64,000 nucleotides of DNA from an uncultured Desulfuromusa sp. (GCF_963675815.1 NZ_OY776574.1:366001-430000); one strand, 5' to 3'. Shown: positions 1-8,073, counted from the stretch's first letter. Numbers and translations: made by a program. Notes: a model not told the origin generated them from the sequence alone.

Positions 1-121
1 TTGACAATCCCCAACATGAACGAACCAAACTCTTTTTGAGTCAGATTCTGTAAGATTTCCAGTCTGAATCCTTCGGCTTCAGGACAGATCTGAACTCAGC
101 TTACCACCCTTTCCTTCAGAA

Positions 122-1096
122 CTATCGTTCCGCGATATATCTGGCAGCACCGGAGTGGAGTGGTAATCCTAGCGCACTTTCCCGAGCAATTTCCTGAGAA
201 AACAGGCTCAATGACCTGTGAGCGGTTTTCAGGTATTTCCCATTCTTATCCAAAAGATCCATGATCCTGTACACGGTTTCACTATCAAGATCTTCAGAAG
301 CTATCAGTAGAGAACGAGTCCCGAAAGTGACAACTTTTTCTGTTTGGGTGGGATAAAGATCAACCGGAAGCTCAATTCTCCAAAGAGCCGGATCGGCATG
401 AACAAGAGACTCAATATCGTTATCGTCCATATTCAATAAAGTCCCGTTACAGGTTTTTAGCAACCGGCGTAAAGAAAAATCGGGATGGATGCCGATATAA
501 ATCATTGCCTGCATGGTACCAAAACAAAAAGCCTTTGTATCGTCGTTGGATTGAGATGGAGACAGATCCCCCACCAGGCTGAAATCATCTCTGGTCCATT
601 CTTTTGCGTTCATAATTCGATTCATTTCCTGGTATTGAATGGACCCCGGAGTTCCGGCATTGATCCTTTTCCCCTGGAGATCAGTCAATGACTGAATTCC
701 GGCGTCATTGCGAACAACCATAACGACAGGAGTTTCATACACAGGGGCAAGACCACGTAAATTACTGTAGTCAATATCCAGAAATGCAAATTTTCCCGTC
801 TTATTGATCGCGTCAAACAGGGAACGGGAGTCGACCAGGACAAGGTCCAGTGAGCCCCCCTGGAGATTGGTGAGGTTATAAGCATCATGACCGTCAGCTG
901 CAGCGACTTGCCGGCAGCTGAGATCGGCAAGCTGGTTATTCATCATCCGACACAGAACCCGTCCGGAAAAATAGGAAAAAGAGCCGGGAGGGCCGGTCCC
1001 TAAACGCAGATCAAATGCTTGAACAAAAACAGGAGAAATCAACAAACATATATTGAGGAAAAAACAGAAGATCCAAACATTTCTATTCACCCGCAT
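122..1096 (-). CDS. TAXI-family TRAP transporter solute-binding protein
   Basis: Predicted periplasmic substrate-binding component of a TRAP transporter of the TAXI type. Residues 1-27 form a hydrophobic signal peptide ending VQA. The mature part opens with LRLGTGPPGSFSYF, the glycine-rich start usual in this family, and a later segment LQGKRINAGTPGS fits the conserved ligand-pocket region. The 324-residue length is normal. AAGGAGGT sits 5 nt before the ATG (complement of 1094-1096). No DctM/DctQ-type membrane subunit is visible beside it. The partner may lie beyond the left edge, or the protein may be an orphan binding protein feeding a sensor. The substrate cannot be told from sequence. Confidence 0.85.
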   Translation of the reverse strand: MRVNRNVWIFCFFLNICLLISPVFVQAFDLRLGTGPPGSFSYFSGRVLCRMMNNQLADLSCRQVAAADGHDAYNLTNLQGGSLDLVLVDSRSLFDAINKTGKFAFLDIDYSNLRGLAPVYETPVVMVVRNDAGIQSLTDLQGKRINAGTPGSIQYQEMNRIMNAKEWTRDDFSLVGDLSPSQSNDDTKAFCFGTMQAMIYIGIHPDFSLRRLLKTCNGTLLNMDDNDIESLVHADPALWRIELPVDLYPTQTEKVVTFGTRSLLIASEDLDSETVYRIMDLLDKNGKYLKTAHRSLSLFSQEIARESALGLPLHSGAARYIAER

Positions 1097-1240
1097 GTTA
1101 ACCTCCTTGAGAAAGTAACCATTTTAAAAATACGGAAAAAGTGTCAAATCAGGTTCGTCACGGAATGAAAAAGTTCGGTCACAAAGAAAGTATAACAAAG
1201 CAAAAAACAAAAACAAGAAACAGCCCAGATTACAGGGTGT

Positions 1241-1269
1241 TTGACAGGAACTGACAGTTACAGTATATC
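1241..1269 (+). promoter_or_regulatory. sigma70-type promoter for the receiver-GGDEF gene
   Basis: TTGACA (1241-1246) is followed after exactly 17 nt by TATATC (1264-1269). It lies about 80 nt upstream of the ATG at 1352 in the divergent gap between the TAXI gene and the receiver-GGDEF gene. The -35 is perfect and the -10 matches 4 of 6. A short GC hairpin (GGGGC/GCCCC around 1319-1332) lies between it and the ribosome binding site. Confidence 0.45.
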
Positions 1270-1351
1270 CATATGATCCGGAATACATGTTCTGCCCTGA
1301 CTCATGTGTTTAAAGTCCGGGGCGGCGCCCCCTCTTTGATAAGGAGGAGCA

Positions 1352-2317
1352 ATGATATCGACAGGAAAAAAACGGATATTGGTCGCTGATGGCGATATTC
1401 TCAACCTGGCAACGCTGATCGGGACGTTAAAAGATAATTATCATATTGTTGTTGCCAAAGATGCACCGGAAACGTTTAAGCAGCTGAAGAAAAACCATGT
1501 CGATATGATTCTCCTGGAAACCCGACTGGCTGGCACCGACGGATTTGAACTCTGCAGACAACTCAAGGCAGACCTGCAGACAAAAAGTATTCCGGTCATT
1601 TTCATTACCGCTCAAAGCTCCGTTGCCGATGAAGAAAAAGGATTTGAAGCTGGAGCGGTCGACTATATCGCCAAACCATTTAACGCCCCAACAGTGACAG
1701 CGCGGATTAAGCATCAACTCAAGCATAGCGAAGCCATTTTGGAGCTCCAGCGGCTGCATCAACTGGCTCTTGATGCCAACCCCAACACCGGGCTTCCGGG
1801 CAACAACAGTATCCGCGAAAATATTCAAAAAGTGATCGATGATCAGGAGCCGGTATGTATCATCTACGCTGACCTTGATCACTTCAAAGCATACAATGAT
1901 AACTACGGCTTTGCGCAGGGAGATCATGTTATTGTTTTTACTGCTAATGTGATCAAGGTCGCATTGCAGCTTCACAACTGTCATGGCTCTTTTCTGGGGC
2001 ATATTGGCGGGGATGATTTTGTGTTTATTGTGCCGGTTGAAAAATACACAGCTGTTGCAGAAGAAATTATCAACAGAATCGATGGCGGAATGGAGGAATT
2101 TTACAACGCTGAAGACTTCGCCAGAGGCTATGTGGTTGCCATAAACCGTGAAGGAGAAGAGAAACACCACCCTGTCGTCAGTCTCAGTATGGGTGGCATC
2201 AACTTGCAGCAACGAAAGGTAAAAGCCGCATTTGAAGTTATCGACATCTGCACTGAAATGAAAACAACAGCAAAGAAAGAGGCCGGCAGTAATATTTTAA
2301 TTTGTCAGCGCAAGTAA
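1352..2317 (+). CDS. Response regulator receiver-GGDEF protein with degenerate receiver
   Basis: Cytoplasmic two-domain signalling protein, 321 aa. Residues about 8-125 form a CheY-like receiver and residues about 150-310 a GGDEF (diguanylate cyclase-type) domain. In the receiver the usual LLD phospho-acceptor segment reads ILLETRLAGTDGFELC, so glutamate replaces the aspartate. One of the paired N-terminal acidic residues is glycine (VADGD). The conserved T (FITA) and K (AKPF) remain. The GGDEF domain has YADLDHFKAYND, a retained GD in the guanine-binding segment, and signature GGDDF. An AAGGAGGAG-type ribosome binding site precedes the ATG. Inference: output may not depend on phosphorylation, the glutamate acting as a phosphomimic. 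GGDDF differs only conservatively, so cyclase activity is possible but unproven. Confidence 0.85.
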   Translation: MISTGKKRILVADGDILNLATLIGTLKDNYHIVVAKDAPETFKQLKKNHVDMILLETRLAGTDGFELCRQLKADLQTKSIPVIFITAQSSVADEEKGFEAGAVDYIAKPFNAPTVTARIKHQLKHSEAILELQRLHQLALDANPNTGLPGNNSIRENIQKVIDDQEPVCIIYADLDHFKAYNDNYGFAQGDHVIVFTANVIKVALQLHNCHGSFLGHIGGDDFVFIVPVEKYTAVAEEIINRIDGGMEEFYNAEDFARGYVVAINREGEEKHHPVVSLSMGGINLQQRKVKAAFEVIDICTEMKTTAKKEAGSNILICQRK

Positions 2318-2320
2318 GAC

Positions 2321-2803
2321 TTAAATTTTTTCAAATCGGTTCATTTCAACATTTTTCCGCGACGATTCAGGGTCAAAAACCTGGCCATTCATGGCAATCC
2401 AGACCCCTTGCGGCAACAGCTGAACAGACGTTATCGCACTGGCAATATTATAGATCGCATCAGTAAAGCGGAATCGGGCAGGTTGCATGGCGCCCGTCAG
2501 CACGATGGTTTTCCCGGCAATTCCTTGTAAAAATCTGGCGGTTTTAATCATCGTATCGGTTCCATGAGTAATAACAATCTTTGCGGCTGAACTCTCAATG
2601 ACCGTTTTCTTAATCAACGCTCGATCTGCATCATCGATATCAAGGCTATCTTTGCGCATCAATGGCGTAATCAGATAATTGACTGTCAGGTTAGACTCCT
2701 CCAGAACATCTCCGATTTGGGGCTCACCGATCTCATAGCTGCTCTTGGCATCAAAATAAATTTTATCGATCGTTCCACCCGTCGTCACAATCTCAATCGT
2801 CAC
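2321..2803 (-). CDS. Asparaginase N-terminal-domain protein (short form)
   Basis: Matches only the N-terminal domain of type I/II L-asparaginases: TTGGTIDK at residues 7-14 carries the first catalytic threonine, and THGTDTM at about 79-85 carries the second Thr-Asp pair. At 160 aa it is half the usual 320-350 aa and lacks the C-terminal domain that completes the active site between subunits. In the segment after LTGAMQP I see no lysine matching the catalytic ADK of the E. coli enzyme. Short stand-alone proteins of this kind are known and usually annotated simply as asparaginase domain-containing. The start overlaps the end of the DUF134 gene by 11 nt, so the two are probably co-translated. 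Asparaginase activity is doubtful. Confidence 0.75.
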   Translation of the reverse strand: MTIEIVTTGGTIDKIYFDAKSSYEIGEPQIGDVLEESNLTVNYLITPLMRKDSLDIDDADRALIKKTVIESSAAKIVITHGTDTMIKTARFLQGIAGKTIVLTGAMQPARFRFTDAIYNIASAITSVQLLPQGVWIAMNGQVFDPESSRKNVEMNRFEKI

Positions 2804-3110
2804 AGCACCCCTCCTTCACCTCATCATGAGGCTTTATGACTAAAGCATGTCCTGACAGAAGAGCTTCGACAATTTTTTTCCGACCGCTGGTGACTAACCT
2901 CTGAATTGTCCCGCGTGAAACCTCCATCTGCTCTCCTGCCTCAGCTTGAGTCATGGCATCGCGATCGCAAAGAGACAAAGCCTCAAGCTCATCAGCCTCA
3001 AGCTCAACGATCTGAAGTTTAGAGACAGGGGTTCCCACAGGTTTAAACATATGATCAGCCGGCCGCCTGCTCGGACAACATCTTCTTGGTTTTCTTGGTC
3101 TCGGAGACAT
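2793..3110 (-). CDS. DUF134 (UPF0251) predicted DNA-binding regulator
   Basis: 105-residue cytoplasmic protein of the DUF134 family. Diagnostic parts are the basic opening MSPRPRKPRRC, the segment VELEADELEALSLCD, and a sigma70-region-4-like helix-turn-helix QAEAGEQMEVSRGTIQRLV (about 55-73). It ends in a cysteine pair (EGCCDD), suggesting metal or redox sensing. It lies 13 nt after the DUF302 gene and overlaps the asparaginase-like gene, forming a three-gene unit on the minus strand. A perfect 14-bp palindrome upstream of the unit (3563-3576) is a natural candidate for its operator. The target is inference. Confidence 0.8.
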   Translation of the reverse strand: MSPRPRKPRRCCPSRRPADHMFKPVGTPVSKLQIVELEADELEALSLCDRDAMTQAEAGEQMEVSRGTIQRLVTSGRKKIVEALLSGHALVIKPHDEVKEGCCDD

Positions 3111-3123
3111 ATTTTTTATCCGT

Positions 3124-3531
3124 TTAAAGAACGTCTTTAATGGCCAGAATCAAAGCATCACACATAGCCATATGGACTTCGGGGAATTGCTCATCATCAA
3201 CAAGCTCAGCCACCAGCTCGTTGGAAAATTGCAGCATTCTTACTTGAGTTTTATTCTCTTTACTGAAAACGACAATATATCTCGGTAGCAGAACGGCGCG
3301 TTCCAGGTTTTCCATCAATGATTGAGCTGTTTTTTTCGGTGCGCAGACCTGGATCATGTGCAGATCAAACCCCTCAGCCAACTCCACACCATGATGGCCG
3401 AAGTGGTGTACCATTTCCATCCGGTCCTCATTATGGATCATAAACCCTTGCATGGCCATTGCTTTGCCGAGATCTTTAATAAAGCTGGGAATATCCTTTT
3501 GCGTTTGAGCGCGAAAAACTTCTGCAGTCAT
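3124..3531 (-). CDS. DUF302-family protein
   Basis: 135-residue soluble protein with the DUF302 fold pattern: an N-terminal helix (DIPSFIKDLGKAMAMQGF), the polar stretch MVHHFGHHGVELAEGFDL, then MIQVCAPKKTAQSLMEN and the strand PRYIVVFSKENKTQV. DUF302 proteins are widespread and have no settled biochemical role; histidine-rich members are often near metal or redox genes. Four histidines cluster at about residues 42-48, which could bind metal (inference). It is the first gene of the minus-strand unit with DUF134 and the asparaginase-like gene. The upstream palindrome at 3563-3576 probably controls it. Confidence 0.7.
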   Translation of the reverse strand: MTAEVFRAQTQKDIPSFIKDLGKAMAMQGFMIHNEDRMEMVHHFGHHGVELAEGFDLHMIQVCAPKKTAQSLMENLERAVLLPRYIVVFSKENKTQVRMLQFSNELVAELVDDEQFPEVHMAMCDALILAIKDVL

Positions 3532-3562
3532 AAATTTACCTTTTCTGAAAACAGTAGCAATA

Positions 3563-3576
3563 TGTGCATATGCACA
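3563..3576. promoter_or_regulatory. Perfect 14-bp palindrome, candidate operator
   Basis: TGTGCATATGCACA is a perfect inverted repeat 32 nt upstream of the DUF302 start codon. Such a palindrome at the head of an operon containing its own helix-turn-helix protein (DUF134) suggests autoregulation. The binding itself is inference. Confidence 0.45.
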
Positions 3577-3908
3577 GTAAAATCAACAAGCTTAAAAGTC
3601 AACTCTGCCGAAAGTCAGGATAAGCTAAAACGGTAAATATTTCAGCAACCAAAATTCTGAAGAAATGATCAATGAGAAGACGACTCATCCCCTTTTCTGA
3701 GAAATTGATAACGATAAAGTAGTTGTTTTTTTTCTCATTATGAAAAATAATGTAATATTATTTTATAGAAATCATTTCCTCTTCATTCCATAGAAAGAGG
3801 AAATCATCTCGGTTGTATATTCCGGAAACAGCTATGATCTTCGGTTTTTGTTTTTCCTTGAACATGTTATAGAACATTATTCTATCAATCACCTAACGAG
3901 GAGGAAGT
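3577..3908. other. AT-rich divergent intergenic region
   Basis: About 330 nt between the minus-strand DUF302 unit and the liv operon. It is very AT-rich from 3700 to 3780 (runs of T, and AATAATGTAATATTATTTTA with local dyad symmetry). No coding potential was seen. It must hold the liv promoter, but I cannot pick a single convincing -35/-10 pair. Confidence 0.4.
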
Positions 3909-5072
3909 ATGAAAAGGTTACTGACCACTGCACTTATCACCTGCGTCACGATGATGCTGGCTCTCCCTGCCGTAGCGTCACAAACCATCAAAATCGGTTT
4001 TAACATTCCCATGACCGGAGATATTCCGGAAGTCGGTGAAGGGTCCAAAAATGCTGCTGAAATGTACCTTGCCGATGTCAATGGCGCCGGTGGCCTTGAA
4101 GTCGGTGGCAAGAAATACATGCTTGAGTTCATCTACATGGATAACGAATCCAAAGCCGATTCAGCTGTCAATGCAGCCCTCAAACTGATTGAGCAGGAAG
4201 AGGTTGTCGCGATTATCGGTCCCAACTCCTCCAAGCAAGCCGTTCCCGGTGGCGGTACCGCTAACGAGAACCGCGTACCAATGATCAGCCCATGGTCAAC
4301 CAACCCCAATACCACGCTGGATCGTCCCTGGGTTTTCCGTGCTGCATTCCTCGACCCCTTCCAGGGTCCGGTTGCCGCTGACTTTGCCGCTAAAAAGTTT
4401 GGAGCCAAGACAGCAGCAGTTCTCTTCGATGTTGCTAACGACTATTCTGTCGGCCTGGCAGAAGTATTTAAAGCTGCCTGGGAAGCCAAAGGACTCGGTC
4501 CCGTCGTTGCCTACGAATCAAATGGCACCAAAGATCAGGACTTCTCTGCTCAGTTGACCACCATTATTAACGCCAAACCTGACTTTATCTTTGTACCGGA
4601 AAACTACAACCAGGTTGCCCTGATCATTCCACAAGCACGTGATCTTGGCTACAAAGGTCCATTTATGGGTTCCGACGCCTGGGGCACCCCGGATCTGGTC
4701 AAACTCTGTGGCGAGCAATGTAACGGTCAGTACTTCTCAACCCATTACGCTGCAGCCGGTGCACAGGGTGCAACCAAGGTCTTCATCGACCGCTACATGG
4801 AAAAATACGGCTCAGAACCCGCTGATTACGCAGCTCTGACCTGGGATTCCATTGGTTTGATGATGGAAGGAATCAAGAACGCCGGCAAAGTTGACTCCAA
4901 CCCGCGTAAAATGCGTAAAGCCATCCGTGACGGTCTGGCCGCCATCAAATCTTTTGACGGCGTTACCGGTTCATCCAAGTTCAATGAGCAGGGTGATCCG
5001 ATCAAATGTGCTGTTGTGGTCAAAATCTCTGACGAAGGAACCTTTGTCTTCGAAGAGTCCGTTTGCCCATAA
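3909..5072 (+). CDS. livK: Branched-chain amino acid ABC transporter, substrate-binding protein
   Basis: Periplasmic Leu/Ile/Val-type binding protein (peripla_BP_6 family), 387 aa. Residues 1-23 are a signal peptide ending in AVAS, and the mature protein starts QTIKIGFNIPMTGDIPEVGEG. IIGPNSSKQAVPGG (about 98-111) and TTIINAKPDFIFVPENYNQ (about 217-235) match the two lobes and hinge. AACGAGGAGGAAGT precedes the ATG, giving a strong ribosome binding site. It leads the livKHMGF operon. A hairpin directly after its stop probably lets the binding protein be made in excess over the membrane parts. The family also transports other ligands (amides, urea, aromatic acids), so the substrate is assigned by family only. 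Confidence 0.9.
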   Translation: MKRLLTTALITCVTMMLALPAVASQTIKIGFNIPMTGDIPEVGEGSKNAAEMYLADVNGAGGLEVGGKKYMLEFIYMDNESKADSAVNAALKLIEQEEVVAIIGPNSSKQAVPGGGTANENRVPMISPWSTNPNTTLDRPWVFRAAFLDPFQGPVAADFAAKKFGAKTAAVLFDVANDYSVGLAEVFKAAWEAKGLGPVVAYESNGTKDQDFSAQLTTIINAKPDFIFVPENYNQVALIIPQARDLGYKGPFMGSDAWGTPDLVKLCGEQCNGQYFSTHYAAAGAQGATKVFIDRYMEKYGSEPADYAALTWDSIGLMMEGIKNAGKVDSNPRKMRKAIRDGLAAIKSFDGVTGSSKFNEQGDPIKCAVVVKISDEGTFVFEESVCP

Positions 5073-5097
5073 TGCTCCTGTAGCATAATTCGAAAAA

Positions 5098-5121
5098 AGC
5101 GGGGGTCCTTGGATCCCCGCT
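5098..5121 (+). terminator. Hairpin terminator or attenuator between livK and livH
   Basis: GCGGGG...CCCCGC forms a strong GC stem right after the livK stop, followed by TTTGCTTTG. The U-tract is interrupted, so termination is likely partial, as is common after binding-protein genes. The stem also covers the ATG at 5122, making that an unlikely start for livH. Confidence 0.6.
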
Positions 5122-5187
5122 TTGCTTTGCCTACAAAGAAGTCGCCACAGGCGACATGCAACTCCAACACTTTTGAGGAAAATTCCG

Positions 5188-6099
5188 GTGGATTTCATTA
5201 TTCAGAATATCCTGAATGCCATGCAATGGGGAAGCTTCTACGCTCTTATTGCCCTAGGCTACACTTTGGTTTACGGGGTTCTGCGCCTGATCAACTTTGC
5301 CCATGGTGATATTTTCATGGTCGGGGCCTATATCTCTTTTTTCGTGGCCAGCTTCCTGATCGGCCCGATCACAGGTCTGTCTCCGGTGGTGGCCTTTGCC
5401 ATCACTGTGCCGCTGACCATGGCACTGACTTCACTGGTTGGTGTGACTCTGGAACGAATTGCCTACCGTCCCCTGCGACGCAAGGGAGCTCACCGGCTCT
5501 ACGTCGTTATTACCGCGTTGATGTGCGGCCTGATCCTTGAGTACTCCAACCTGGCCTTGCTGGGTGCCAGCCGTTTAAAGTTCCCGGAATTGATTGAAAA
5601 GCAGATCTGGCGACTGGGTGATGTGACCCTGACCAATCTCAAGGTCATGGTCATTGTTACGGCCATTCTGGTCTTTGTTTTTCTGCAGTGGGTGGTCACT
5701 CGGACACGGGTCGGGATGGCCATGAGAGCCATTTCCTATGATAAATTTGCAATTCCACTGATGGGCATTCCCATTGACAGAATTATCGTTGTCACCTTTG
5801 TCCTCGGTTCAGGATTTGCCGGTCTGGCCGGGTTGCTGTTCGCCATGAGTTATCCGGTTCTGGAACCGTTTATGGGGATGTTGATCGGTTGGAAGGCGTT
5901 TATAGCTGCAGTTGTCGGCGGCATCGGTGACATCAAGGGAGCGTTTGTTGGTGGTTTCCTGCTTGGCTTCATCGAGGTGGGCGTTGTCACTGTCTTTCCT
6001 TCAACCTACAGGGACCTTTTCGCTTTCACCATTTTGCTGCTGATTCTGTGGATGAAACCCACAGGGCTGTTCGGCATCCCACAGTCGACCAAGATATAG
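5188..6099 (+). CDS. livH: Branched-chain amino acid ABC transporter permease LivH
   Basis: Inner-membrane permease of the LivH type, 303 aa. It starts with GTG (5188), preceded by GAGG at 5175-5178, and reads DFIIQNILNAMQWGSFYALI, the standard LivH beginning. A longer frame from ATG 5122 would add 22 unrelated polar residues and starts at the terminator hairpin, so I reject it. About eight hydrophobic segments are visible. The segment AIPLMGIPIDRIIVVTFVLG and the glycine-rich AAVVGGIGDIKGAFVGG near residues 230-260 are the contact loop for the ATPases. It pairs with LivM downstream (16-nt gap). Confidence 0.9.
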   Translation: MDFIIQNILNAMQWGSFYALIALGYTLVYGVLRLINFAHGDIFMVGAYISFFVASFLIGPITGLSPVVAFAITVPLTMALTSLVGVTLERIAYRPLRRKGAHRLYVVITALMCGLILEYSNLALLGASRLKFPELIEKQIWRLGDVTLTNLKVMVIVTAILVFVFLQWVVTRTRVGMAMRAISYDKFAIPLMGIPIDRIIVVTFVLGSGFAGLAGLLFAMSYPVLEPFMGMLIGWKAFIAAVVGGIGDIKGAFVGGFLLGFIEVGVVTVFPSTYRDLFAFTILLLILWMKPTGLFGIPQSTKI

Positions 6100-6115
6100 G
6101 TTAGTAGATAAAGAT

Positions 6116-7186
6116 ATGAAAAAATACTCTCTCAACATCCTCCTGGTCGCCTTCGCCATAAGCCTGTTATTTGCTACTCATTTCCGCCTCATCGATGGTT
6201 ATATCCAGATTGTGGTCATGACCATCGGTATCAACATCATGATGTCCACCAGCTTGAATCTGGTCAATGGCAACATGGGCGAGTTCACCTGTGGACACGC
6301 GGCTTTTATGTGTGTGGGTGCGTATATTTCATCGATTTTGTCGGTGATCTGTTTTGGCACAAAGTTCGGCGACCCGCTGTTGCCAGCCGCATCAGTGGTG
6401 ATTGTTTTTCCCATCATCCTGTTGATCGGCGGTGCAGTGGCAGCCGTATCTTCGCTGTTGATATCAGTTCCTTCATTCAAAACCCGCGACGATTACCTTG
6501 CCATCATTTCCATCGCCGTCAACTACATGATTATCTCAGCGATAGAGAATATGGACTTTGTCGGCGGGTCTCGTGGCTTTCAGGGAATGAAAGATACTGT
6601 CTGGGCAATGATCGACGTCTTTGACGGCCCCTGGATGCTTTTCTGGGTCATCAACTTCACCATCTTTACAGTCTGGGTGATCCGGCGTTTCATCTCTTCC
6701 ACCTATGGCAAGGGGGTCAACGCCATCTGTCAGGATGAAGTCGCAGCGGAAATCATGAGTGTTAACACTAATAAGATCAAAATTATCAATTTCATGGTCG
6801 CTGCCGGTTTGGCTGGATGCGCCGGAGGACTTTACGCCCATATCATCGGCTATGTAAATCCACAGTCTTTCAACATTCTCAAATCGACGGAAGCTCTGGT
6901 CATGGTCTATCTCGGCGGTATGGGATCTTTGTCCGGGGCCGTTATTTCCGCCATTATTTTCACCGGCTTGCTTGAAGTGCTCCGGTCTCAAGCGATTATT
7001 GATGCTCTTCTCTCACCTGCCACCTTTATGTTCCCCGACTGGGAACCTTCGGCAGGTGTTATTAAATGGGTCATAATCCCGCTGATGCTGGTCATTGTTA
7101 TGCAGTTCCGTCCCGAAGGGATCATGGGCAATCGGGAATTGGGAGATGTGTTTCCCAAGCTGAAGAAATTTTATCGGTTTAAATAA
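6116..7186 (+). CDS. livM: Branched-chain amino acid ABC transporter permease LivM
   Basis: Second permease subunit, 356 aa, with about nine to ten hydrophobic segments. The opening (MKKYSLNILLVAFAISLLFA), LNLVNGNMGEFTCGHAAFM (about 47-65) and the late coupling region VNTNKIKIINFMVAAGLAGC...GGMGSLSGAVISA are typical of LivM. It follows livH by 16 nt and precedes livG across a 92-nt gap that contains a 10-bp inverted repeat. Together LivH and LivM form the membrane channel, powered by LivG/LivF. Confidence 0.9.
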   Translation: MKKYSLNILLVAFAISLLFATHFRLIDGYIQIVVMTIGINIMMSTSLNLVNGNMGEFTCGHAAFMCVGAYISSILSVICFGTKFGDPLLPAASVVIVFPIILLIGGAVAAVSSLLISVPSFKTRDDYLAIISIAVNYMIISAIENMDFVGGSRGFQGMKDTVWAMIDVFDGPWMLFWVINFTIFTVWVIRRFISSTYGKGVNAICQDEVAAEIMSVNTNKIKIINFMVAAGLAGCAGGLYAHIIGYVNPQSFNILKSTEALVMVYLGGMGSLSGAVISAIIFTGLLEVLRSQAIIDALLSPATFMFPDWEPSAGVIKWVIIPLMLVIVMQFRPEGIMGNRELGDVFPKLKKFYRFK

Positions 7187-7198
7187 ACAGGACTGAAC

Positions 7199-7249
7199 CA
7201 CTGAAAAATGGTGCCACTAAGGCCCCGCAAGTTTTTAATTTTTTCAGTG
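7199..7249 (+). repeat. 10-bp inverted repeat between livM and livG
   Basis: CACTGAAAAA (7199-7208) pairs perfectly with TTTTTCAGTG (7240-7249) across a 31-nt GC-rich loop. It could stabilise or process the mRNA, or weakly terminate it. No U-tract follows directly, so a full terminator is unlikely. Confidence 0.4.
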
Positions 7250-7278
7250 TCTCTCTGGTGAAAACAAGGTTTTTGAAC

Positions 7279-8073
7279 ATGCAAACACAAGCACAAGCAG
7301 ATATTGCTCCGGTCCTTGAGGTTCGCGGCTTGACACAGCGCTTCGGTGGTCTGACGGCTGTCAACGACTTCAATGTCAAGCTGATGCCGGGAGAACTTTC
7401 CGGATTGATCGGCCCCAACGGCGCCGGCAAGACAACGGTCTTCAACCTGGTCAGTGGTTTCTACCAGCCGACCGAAGGAGAGATTCTTGTTGGCGGCAAA
7501 CCAACAGCGGAACTGAAACCACACAAAGTCACCGCTCTGGGCGTAGCCCGCACTTTTCAGAATATCCGTCTCTGGAACGATATGACGGTACTCGATAATA
7601 TCCGCGTCGCGCAGCACTATCAATTGGGCTACGGGTTTTTCCATGCTATTGCCCGCAGCAAACGCTATCGGGTGAGAGAGGAACAGGTGGCCAAAGAGGC
7701 CGAAGAACTGCTCGATGTCTTCGACCTGAAACGCCATGCTGAAGAACTACCGAAGAACCTGCCTTACGGCACTCAGCGCAAGTTGGAAATCGCCCGCGCC
7801 CTGTCAAGCCATCCGAAACTGCTGTTGCTTGACGAACCAGCCGCAGGACTCAATTCAGCCGACGCAAAAGAACTGATTCGGCTGATACGCTGGATTCATG
7901 AAACCTTTGACGTCACCATCTGGATGATCGAACATCACATGGACGTTATGATGGAGCTCGCGACACAAATCAAGGTTATCGACTTCGGTCAAACCATTGC
8001 TGAAGGTAACCCTGACGAAATTCGCAACCACCCTGCGGTCATCACCGCCTACCTGGGAGATGATAATATCTAA
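7279..8073 (+). CDS. livG: Branched-chain amino acid ABC transporter ATP-binding protein LivG
   Basis: Cytoplasmic ABC ATPase, 264 aa from the ATG at 7279, which has AAGG at 7266-7269. An upstream in-frame GTG (7258) lacks a ribosome binding site. Walker A is GPNGAGKT (about residues 45-52). The Q-loop lies in ARTFQNIRLW. The LivG-type degenerate signature is LPYGTQRKLEIARAL, and Walker B is LLLLDEPAAGLN with switch His in WMIEHHMDVM. The C-terminal extension ANPDEIRNHPAVITAYLG-like tail is typical. Its stop overlaps the livF ATG (TAATG), indicating translational coupling. Confidence 0.9.
   Translation: MQTQAQADIAPVLEVRGLTQRFGGLTAVNDFNVKLMPGELSGLIGPNGAGKTTVFNLVSGFYQPTEGEILVGGKPTAELKPHKVTALGVARTFQNIRLWNDMTVLDNIRVAQHYQLGYGFFHAIARSKRYRVREEQVAKEAEELLDVFDLKRHAEELPKNLPYGTQRKLEIARALSSHPKLLLLDEPAAGLNSADAKELIRLIRWIHETFDVTIWMIEHHMDVMMELATQIKVIDFGQTIAEGNPDEIRNHPAVITAYLGDDNI

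Noticed and set aside
1319..1332. GC hairpin before the receiver-GGDEF gene considered as a GEMM-type leader
   Set aside because: Only a single 5-bp stem; none of the GCAAAC or GCAAAGCC core is present.
1427..2212. 261-codon minus-strand frame opposite the receiver-GGDEF gene
   Set aside because: The plus-strand protein has clear domains and a ribosome binding site; the antisense frame has no recognisable motif or start signal.
1352..2317. GGDEF protein considered as a GacA/Hypr cGAMP synthase
   Set aside because: The residue that is Ser in Hypr enzymes remains Asp in the GD segment (QGDHV), as in ordinary diguanylate cyclases.
5122..5187. Upstream ATG extension of livH
   Set aside because: It begins at the terminator hairpin, has no ribosome binding site, and encodes polar residues absent from LivH proteins.
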